A DNA stretch of 64,000 nt from Diplolepis rosae (Eukaryota; Arthropoda; Insecta; Hymenoptera; Diplolepididae): NCBI GenBank assembly GCA_030998225.1, contig JAPYXD010000677.1, positions 12,151,501 to 12,215,500 on the forward strand. The letters are read 5' to 3'. How positions within the stretch are numbered: position 1 is the first letter of the stretch; every line of letters starts with the position of its first letter. Below, piece after piece: positions 57,392 through 64,000 of the stretch. The position numbers and the translations under genes are program-made. Below the pieces are notes generated by a model. The model did no database searches. It was not told the DNA's origin and saw only the letters and a program-made list of their open reading frames with translations.

Positions 57392-58094
57392 CAAATGAAC
57401 AATTGTGGAGACATTTTACTTCCAAAGTTTTGTTTGTAGTAGAAAAATTTTTTTAAAAATGTAACAATAACGTATAAATGATGGAAGCTGCTTGTAAGTA
57501 ACTAATATTTCAAAAAATTTCTTTACACAATTTAATTCAAAATTTATCTCTTATATATTTATTTTATAGGTGTCGTTATCGATCAATATAACCTAAAAAG
57601 GTTGACACCAGTTATCCTAACAAAAATTTTTAAAAAATTTAACGAACTCTCATAGCAACTAATATGCTATGATGATAATTTTACAATATAACTTTATGCT
57701 TTTAAACTTGGATTTTTTTGAAATTTAATTTTTTATAAAAATTTAACCTATCATCAAGCAATATGAATGGAAGTAAAATACCAAATTTGTCATCCACGGT
57801 ATGTTTATTATTATTATTATTCTTTCTCTCTTTTATCTTCTCTTAATTTTATATTTTATATTGAAAAAACAAAATCTTTTTATTATATAAATATTATCTT
57901 TTTATTATATTCATAATTTTTTAAAAAATTTTTATATATATTCATTTTGTATTTCCTTTTTATAGTCTTGATAAGGACCGAAAAATCGGTCGAAACGTTG
58001 ACGTACTTTGAAAATAAAACAACTTTACAAAACCGGAAAGGCCATTCACTTTAATGTTCAAATTACAATACCGGTAACAACATATCTACAAACT
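57392..58094 (+). repeat. Right terminal repeat (PLTR) of the Penelope-like element
   Basis: Same length and boundaries as the left copy, followed at once by the target duplication. Being distal to the ORF it probably reflects the template end; its hammerhead-like motif is the better preserved. Confidence 0.95.
57957..58014 (+). ncRNA. Hammerhead-ribozyme-like motif, right copy
   Basis: Helix I can form between TTTTTATAG (57957-57965) and CTTTGAAAA (58006-58014) with one U-U mismatch and one wobble. Stem II is GACCGA (57976-57981) with TCGGTC (57986-57991). GAAA (57992-57995) follows, then helix III ACG/CGT closed by TTGA, and GTA (58003-58005) at the cleavage position. The 5' core is CTTGATAA where active ribozymes have CTGATGA, so activity is doubtful. 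Hammerheads are known in Penelope-like terminal repeats. Confidence 0.4.
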
Positions 58095-58106
58095 AAATCA
58101 AACGAT

Positions 58107-60400
58107 ATTCAGGATTTAATTAATTTTTTTCTCATTCTTAGATAGATTTTATATCAACATATTGCTGTACAGGTAACATGTCAAGCAATAAGAAAATGAG
58201 TGAGTTTTGAATACTGCTTTATTGTTTATTTCAAAAACACCCACGCCTCTCTCAATTTTTAAGAATCTCTGAAATTCAACTTTTCCTGTACAAGACTTTT
58301 GCATTATGTAGGAAAAAATGATCGTTTTGACAGGGGATATTTTCACTGTGTATGAACATTTTTCTAATAAGTTAGGGAACAGAATTCTACTAAAATGTTT
58401 GAAAAAATTATTAAAGTTGTTTGTGTCAATTTTATGTTTTTAATGTGTCTTGAATATTTGAAAAAATTTCTACCAAAAGTTTGATAATTTAACTTTTTAA
58501 GCTGTATATAAATTTATTAGTATTATAATATATTTTTAGTTTCAATCGTGTCACGCGATCTATACTTTTATTTATCAAATAGCTTATTATTTTATCTTTA
58601 CGTAAGTAACTAAGGTATATGTATTCGCAATTCCGGTACTTGAAATCATGAAATATTGCCGGACATTTATGAGCTCTAACGTTTAATGCACCCTTTTTAA
58701 TAGAGCCGTTGTACACGCAAACCTTGTATGCGAATATAACTTTGTGACACATTGTGCATTTTCAGCTTTAATCTTTTGTGAAATTTTAGGGTCACTGAAT
58801 CTTAATTCTACAATTAGAAACGGATATAATAAACTTTATAGTAAAATATTTAGCACAAGTTTCCATGCATATAAAGTAAACACGTTTCAAAATTTCTTAA
58901 AGAAATTTAATATCAGTTGGTTATTAAATTTTAGTCTCCTAAGAATTTACGATGAAAACTATCAGGATTTTTCGCGATAATTTTGTTGGCAAAGTTTCTT
59001 GTTAGTGGTAGAAAAACTTATTTTCTCATTTAATATGGAATTTTCAATCGTTCAGGAAAAATGATTGTTTTTAAAGCAAATATTTTCATAATGCATTCAA
59101 ATTTAACGAAAACGCTTGAAAGATTTAATAAAATTGTTATCGGAAAAATTGCCGATATTTTAATTTTTATTCATCACTAAAATGAGAAATGGTTAATACT
59201 TGTGTTAAAAAATATCAGGACTCAGAATCGGAAACAAAAATCGTTAAAATCCGATTATTTTTAGAAACCGATTTTCCTCGTGACAATTTATTCATAAACT
59301 GTAAACAATTTTTTAGGGATTTTCCCGCAATATTTCGCAATTTTAACATTTCTTGACTTATTAGGAAAATTTTCTATATGCTATAAAAATATTCATTTCA
59401 AAGGCAATCATTTTTTTCAAATAGAAGAAAAACTCGGATATTTTTTACAGTCTATTGGTTTTTCAAATTTTAGTTGACTTTTTTCTAGCATCATAATTTT
59501 ATTAATGATCTTTACATTTATTTAACTTTTCATTATTATTTTATTATTTTCAATTATTCACAAGATCTTTAAATCTTCTTGAATTTAACTATCACACATC
59601 TTACAATCCAGTAGATATTCTACTTTTTACTTGGAGATTCGTAATAGTTTCTCTTTGCCAAATTTCATCACAGCTGAACGCGCCAATTTGATATTCACAG
59701 TTCATTTTCGGGACTACGAACTTTCAGCGAAATGCAACTCATTTCTACTCGTATTGTAAATGCACCAAATTCACATTCACTAGTTTTCTCTTCAAATGGT
59801 AAAACCTTAAATTTTGTGCAAGTCGAGTTTCTTCTACAATAGTTTCCTTATGAATTAAATTGATTATATTTGTTTGATCAGATTATTTTCAGTCAATTGG
59901 ATCAAACGGGTTTGATTAATAATAAAAAAAAAAAATGTATTCGGTTACTACAAAAAAGCAAAATTTCAACCATAAATGTTTTCTAGATTTAACAATTCCA
60001 ACCTAACGATAAATTTCTGCTTGAAATGACCTGACTGGACATTTTTTAAGCATAAAATTTGCATTGATCTTTGTCTAACGATACTTTTATTTAAAATTAG
60101 AAATTTTTTAATTAAAGAAAATAAAAGATACAGTTTTATTTTTGAATTCTATTTGTTTGAATTTTTAACAAGCGTTTAAATTTTTTAAATTAAAATTGAT
60201 AAATCCAATAATGTCGGCAAAAATGTCATAAAATCTTGCAATTAACATGAAACTTTGTTTATAAAGGTTGCTGAGTTAACTTGATTTGAATGTGAACTCA
60301 ATTTAAAAATAAATCAATTTTAATCATGTCTTTATTCTCAACAGATTTGCATATTATTACCTTGTTAAAAAAAGCAAAACTCATATAAAGCTACTCTTCA
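58107..60400. other. AT-rich intronic DNA
   Basis: Short ORFs at 58149-58980 have no recognised domains. Nothing else seen. Confidence 0.45.
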
Positions 60401-61254
60401 GGGGATCCGCCATCTTTAATATTTTTATTTTTTGAGTTTAGACCTTCCATATAATTTTTTTATGTTTAGTAACTTTATATAGAAAGATTTTGTTTTTGTT
60501 TTTAAATTCCAGCATCTTTATGTATTTTTAAACTAAAAATTTTGAGTCTTTTGGCCATTTTTTTTGACATTTTTTGACTTTGAATAACTTTATTGTTTTT
60601 TAACCAATTTTCTTGATTTTTTTATATTTTTTTCCTTACAATGTGTAGCAATTTCTTGGGCATGGAAAATAAGGTAACATGACTAAAAAATTACAAATAA
60701 AATAAAACAATAAATAAAAATATCCCAAAATATAAAAAAAAAATGTTTGTAATTATTTTTTGAGCTACAGTGCTTTCCATTGCCAAATATATTGATAATA
60801 TAACAAAGAATAAGTGGTGAAAATTTCAAAGGTCCGTGTCAATTACTTTAGATTTCATTCAAACATATATTGCTATAACCACGGAAAATCACAACTTGCG
60901 GAAAACGGAGTTTAAAATAAAGTCCCCTGCTTCATACATGGTTCCTTCTTCAGTAATTACATTGTGTTCTTGTAGGGATCCCTGGCATATACTAATTTGC
61001 ATATAATTCAGAAATATTTTGAAATAAATAAATAAAAACTAATTTGTGTAAAAAGCTAATTTTCGCTAAAAACGCGTTATCCGTAAATCGTAGTAACTTT
61101 TAATTTTATTTATTTTTCCAAGAAAAAAAATCAAATTGCCCTGAAAACTTACACATACTGAGAAAAGTATAGAGAATAAAAAAATAAAATTTTTGGAAGA
61201 CGTCAAAAATGTCAAAAATATCAAAAATATACCAATTAAAGGTGGCGGATCCCC
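60401..61254. mobile_element. Element with GGGGATCCGCC terminal inverted repeats
   Basis: Left GGGGATCCGCCATCTTTAAT, right ATTAAAGGTGGCGGATCCCC; 854 bp apart end to end. Interior AT-rich with repeated tcaaaaatnt and tttttgac words, no ORF. It abuts the TTAA of the next element. Confidence 0.65.
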
Positions 61255-61258
61255 TTAA

Positions 61259-61618
61259 GGCCATGGATCAACCAAATCACGTGACCAAATCTTCTGTAAA
61301 AGTTCATGTAAGATAACTTTTTTATTTTACGAAATATCATCCTGAAAATTTGGAAAATACTACAGAACAGGATAGAGAACGTCTGTCAACTTCGTTTAAG
61401 TGAAAATTATGCAAAATTTTTTATAGTTAACTGTAATTGTCGATAAGTTATCGATTTTTAGCTCAAAATTTTTACTCAAAAAAAGTTAACAGACTTGCTT
61501 TATTGTCTTTTGTTTCCTTTCCCAAATTTTTAGAAAGATATTTTATGAATTAAAAAAGTTATCTTATATGAACGGATAAATATATAATTTTGTTACGTGG
61601 TCCGATTGATCTATGGCC
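61259..61618. mobile_element. 360-bp TTAA-flanked fold-back MITE
   Basis: TTAA at 61255-61258 and 61619-61622. Ends GGCCATGGATCAACCAAATC and, inverted, GGCCATAGATCAATCGGACC. Longer imperfect arms include catgtaagataac and ctgaaaatttggaaaa. A degraded relative is at 1081-1355. Confidence 0.75.
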
Positions 61619-61622
61619 TTAA

Positions 61623-64000
61623 GCCAATATTGAATTTTCATTCGGGTTTTAACTAAAAATGAGAAAATTGAATGTGTTTGTAGTGTAAAGGTAATTTTCC
61701 CGTCTTACTTTATATCTTGACATGTTTACGGGGTACAAGTTACGTCTTTCCTTAAAAGGCAATTAATCGGAAAAGCTTCTATGTTCCTTTTTGCAAGAGA
61801 ACGAATTGAGGCGATAACCCAGTGACCCATATCATCTTGCTTTTCGGTTTGTACAGGATAGAAGACGAGAGACGAAAGTAAGAGGAAGTAAATGCTTTAC
61901 TATTGTATCGGAACCGGATGTGCTTAATATCTATACTCTTGAGATTCGATGAGAAACAGTCGTAGAAGGTAGCTACGTATAATTTGTTTTTTCTTAAAAG
62001 TACAAACTCTCTCTATTTATTAAAGTTACTTCTGTAGAATTTTTTACTCAATGACACTCAATATTGAATTTTGAAGTGAAAATTCCTTCAGAATTAATTA
62101 TAGAAGTGACTGGTTTTGAAGTTATATTTATATAGGTAATATTATTATTATTTCGCTTTGTTTATATTTCAGTGTTGTTACTAACATTTAACAGGCTAAT
62201 GTAACACATGTGCTATTTATCTATTCACTTGTCAGGGATGTTGATCGTGGCCATTGTTTATTGTTTACTATGTAAATGGAGATGTACGTAGCATATTGTA
62301 ATTTCGAAATTCTAAGGTATTAATTATCCCATATTCATGGAAATTTCTTGAATTCAACATTTCATTTGCCCTTCAAATAATTCATGACACAATATTAAAA
62401 ATTAAGGAAGTTGTCATGAACGTAATAGAATTTTAGAATTTCATGTATATTTTGCAATGTTGGAGACAAGTTTGATAGATTATTGTATTATTTGAATTAA
62501 AATTGTGGATATTAAGAAATACATAGATGTATTTAATTTATTAAAGTACTCCGAGAAATTTCATGAAATTGAAAGCATAAATTATTCTGATTATCGACGT
62601 ATTTAACATTTTTACTTGAATTTCGGTAACTATTAAATATTTTAAGTTATTAAAATTGATTATCTCCTTGAGATTTTTTATCAACTTAAAGAATTTTGAG
62701 AAAAACTTCTAATTATTTTGAGATCATATTAACTAATTAGATATAACGTTCCTAATTACCACTAATTAGCTTCTTCATTTTATGCGTTGAATTAAAGACT
62801 TTATACAAGTTACCACGTGGAATAGATATGAATTGCGATTTAATAAGTATTTTGATACTAAATTTGATCAATTTTTTCAATAATTTAGTGAACTATAACA
62901 CATTATTGATCTAAGGAAAAATAATCTTCTTTATTTTTTCTTCTTCTAAAACCTGTGTATTTTTTCTCAATTTCTCTTGTGGGATGTTATAACAGAAGAG
63001 TATTATGTTTACTTGGAGTAAAAAATCAATAGTTTCAGGGAAGTCTCTGATGTTTGCCAAGTCAAGATAAACAGCAAACTGGCATTTTAAAATTGATAGC
63101 TTGCACAAAATATCTGTTGGAAAAATTGTGATTAAAGTGCAGTGATTTCTGACATTGAAAACAGATGTGTACGAAAAATTTTAATTTTGAAAATCTTGAT
63201 TTTAAAATAAATTGATAAAAATTGATACGAGAAAGTAGCTTTCCACCAATCACAAAATGGAAGTGGATATGTTCATAAATAAATGAATAGGCTTTACTCA
63301 TATATTTTCTCCATCGTTGCATCGATTTTTTTTGTCCGCATTTCAGAATAGCAGATATTGTATTTCAAGTGACTTTGCTATATTTCAAAACGAGAACAGA
63401 GGTATTTGAACTTTACTTCGAGATAATTCTTTGGAAATTTATGGAGATTATTATCCCAAAATAGTTTTATCTTGCCAAGTTTAAAATGAATCTCAGGTTC
63501 TCAATTTTATTTTTCAAGAGAATTCTGGCCTACATTGAACTTTTCAAAGAGAAAGTATATATTATTTATTCATTTATTTATTTTCGGAAATTCGAAGTAG
63601 GCTCTCGCAGAAACAAATTTTTAGATTGCAATTATATTTGCTACTAATCCTAAATATTCTTGCCTAGATTTAATTCTTGTAACTATAGAGGAAGAGAAAG
63701 AGAGTTTTGAAAATTACTTTCCTTGCAACAAAGTTTTGAGGTTTCCTTGATTTTCAGGAAGTTCGCTATCCTAATTCTGTATTCAAGCTTTGAAGTGATT
63801 AAACAACTAAGTTTATTGATCTTAAATGAACTATGAATATATAAAATATCAAATACAATAAAAATTTTTTTAATTTTTTCAAAATTAAAAACTCTCGAAA
63901 TAATGAGATGCCTTATTTTCATGTTTCTAAAATTGATTAATTTAAAATATTAAAATTTGAGAAATTTCAAAGAATTTAACTTTACTGATTATAAAACTTG
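61623..64000. other. Unassigned intronic DNA
   Basis: About 61730-61970 is less AT-rich and unique; the rest is AT-rich. Short minus-strand ORFs near 62911-63322 and 63683-63922 are Lys/Phe/Ile-rich without recognised domains. No slo exon identified. Confidence 0.4.

Larger units (their letters stand above)
53964..58106 (+). mobile_element. Penelope-like retroelement with 12-bp target duplication
   Basis: The element proper is 53976-58094, flanked by AAATCAAACGAT at 53964-53975 and 58095-58106. Order: a ~60-bp inverted piece of the terminal-repeat end (53976-54036), left terminal repeat (54038-54740), ORF with RT and GIY-YIG (54775-57123), short 3' part, right terminal repeat (57392-58094). 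Partial inverted terminal pieces are a known habit of Penelope-like elements. The near identity of the two repeats indicates recent insertion into the slo intron. Confidence 0.95.
13683..64000 (+). other. slo: Probable giant first coding intron of slo, full of mobile elements
   Basis: It starts with the GTAAGT donor. I looked for a downstream exon encoding the S1 segment and following channel regions and found none. Everything recognisable in 50 kb is repeat or transposon. The downstream end is outside the window. A missed small exon or an unrelated intronic gene cannot be excluded by eye. Confidence 0.55.

Noticed and set aside
57957..58014. Calling the hammerhead motif active
   Set aside because: The 5' core departs from CTGATGA at conserved positions and one extra base precedes stem II; reported only as a motif.
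54038..58094. LTR retrotransposon
   Set aside because: Direct repeats are present, but the ORF has a Penelope-type RT with GIY-YIG and no gag, protease, RNase H or integrase, and a partial inverted end is present.

Overview
The window is AT-rich nuclear DNA from an insect. Genes have short GT-AG exons, and the encoded proteins (BOLA1, the COMPASS subunit Ash2, the BK channel Slowpoke) are insect-like. The Slowpoke N-terminus looks hymenopteran to me; I infer a wasp, possibly a parasitoid, from recall and not from any search.

Layout. Positions 1-4500 hold decayed fold-back repeats, one probable terminal coding exon of an unidentified gene (2325-2492) and what may be its 3' UTR. BOLA1 lies at 5376-6332 (+, four exons, 130 aa). 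ash2 lies convergently at 6754-10156 (-, eleven exons, 561 aa). A short unidentified ORF (12229-12420, -) follows. The 5' region and first coding exon of the BK potassium channel gene slowpoke (+) end at a splice donor at 13683. I see no second slo exon, so the remaining 50 kb is most simply read as the first coding intron of slo, packed with mobile elements.

The intron holds at least eight repeat groups, several dated relative to each other by nesting: (A) a ~213-bp MITE with exact 9-bp target duplications and ATGTACTTACAG ends; (C) an element with an 80-bp loopless palindrome; (D) and (E) TA-duplicating MITEs, one with perfect 101-bp arms; (CACGG) TA-duplicating elements of 0.2-1.1 kb; TTAA-flanked fold-backs; and fold-backs whose interior is an array of one short palindrome (GTATAC, CCAGCTGG or CCGAATCAATCCG type). 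A decayed mariner (about 33.6-36.3 kb) is split by a second, nearly intact mariner. A young Penelope-like retroelement (53976-58094) has near-identical ~703-bp terminal repeats, a 12-bp target duplication, and an RT plus GIY-YIG ORF with one late stop codon. Its terminal repeats carry a hammerhead-ribozyme-like motif.

The genes show no operon-like relation: BOLA1 (mitochondrial Fe-S maintenance), Ash2 (H3K4 methylation) and Slo (membrane excitability) are independent units. The most novel material is the group of fold-back elements with private palindrome arrays, and the hammerhead-like motif at the Penelope junction.
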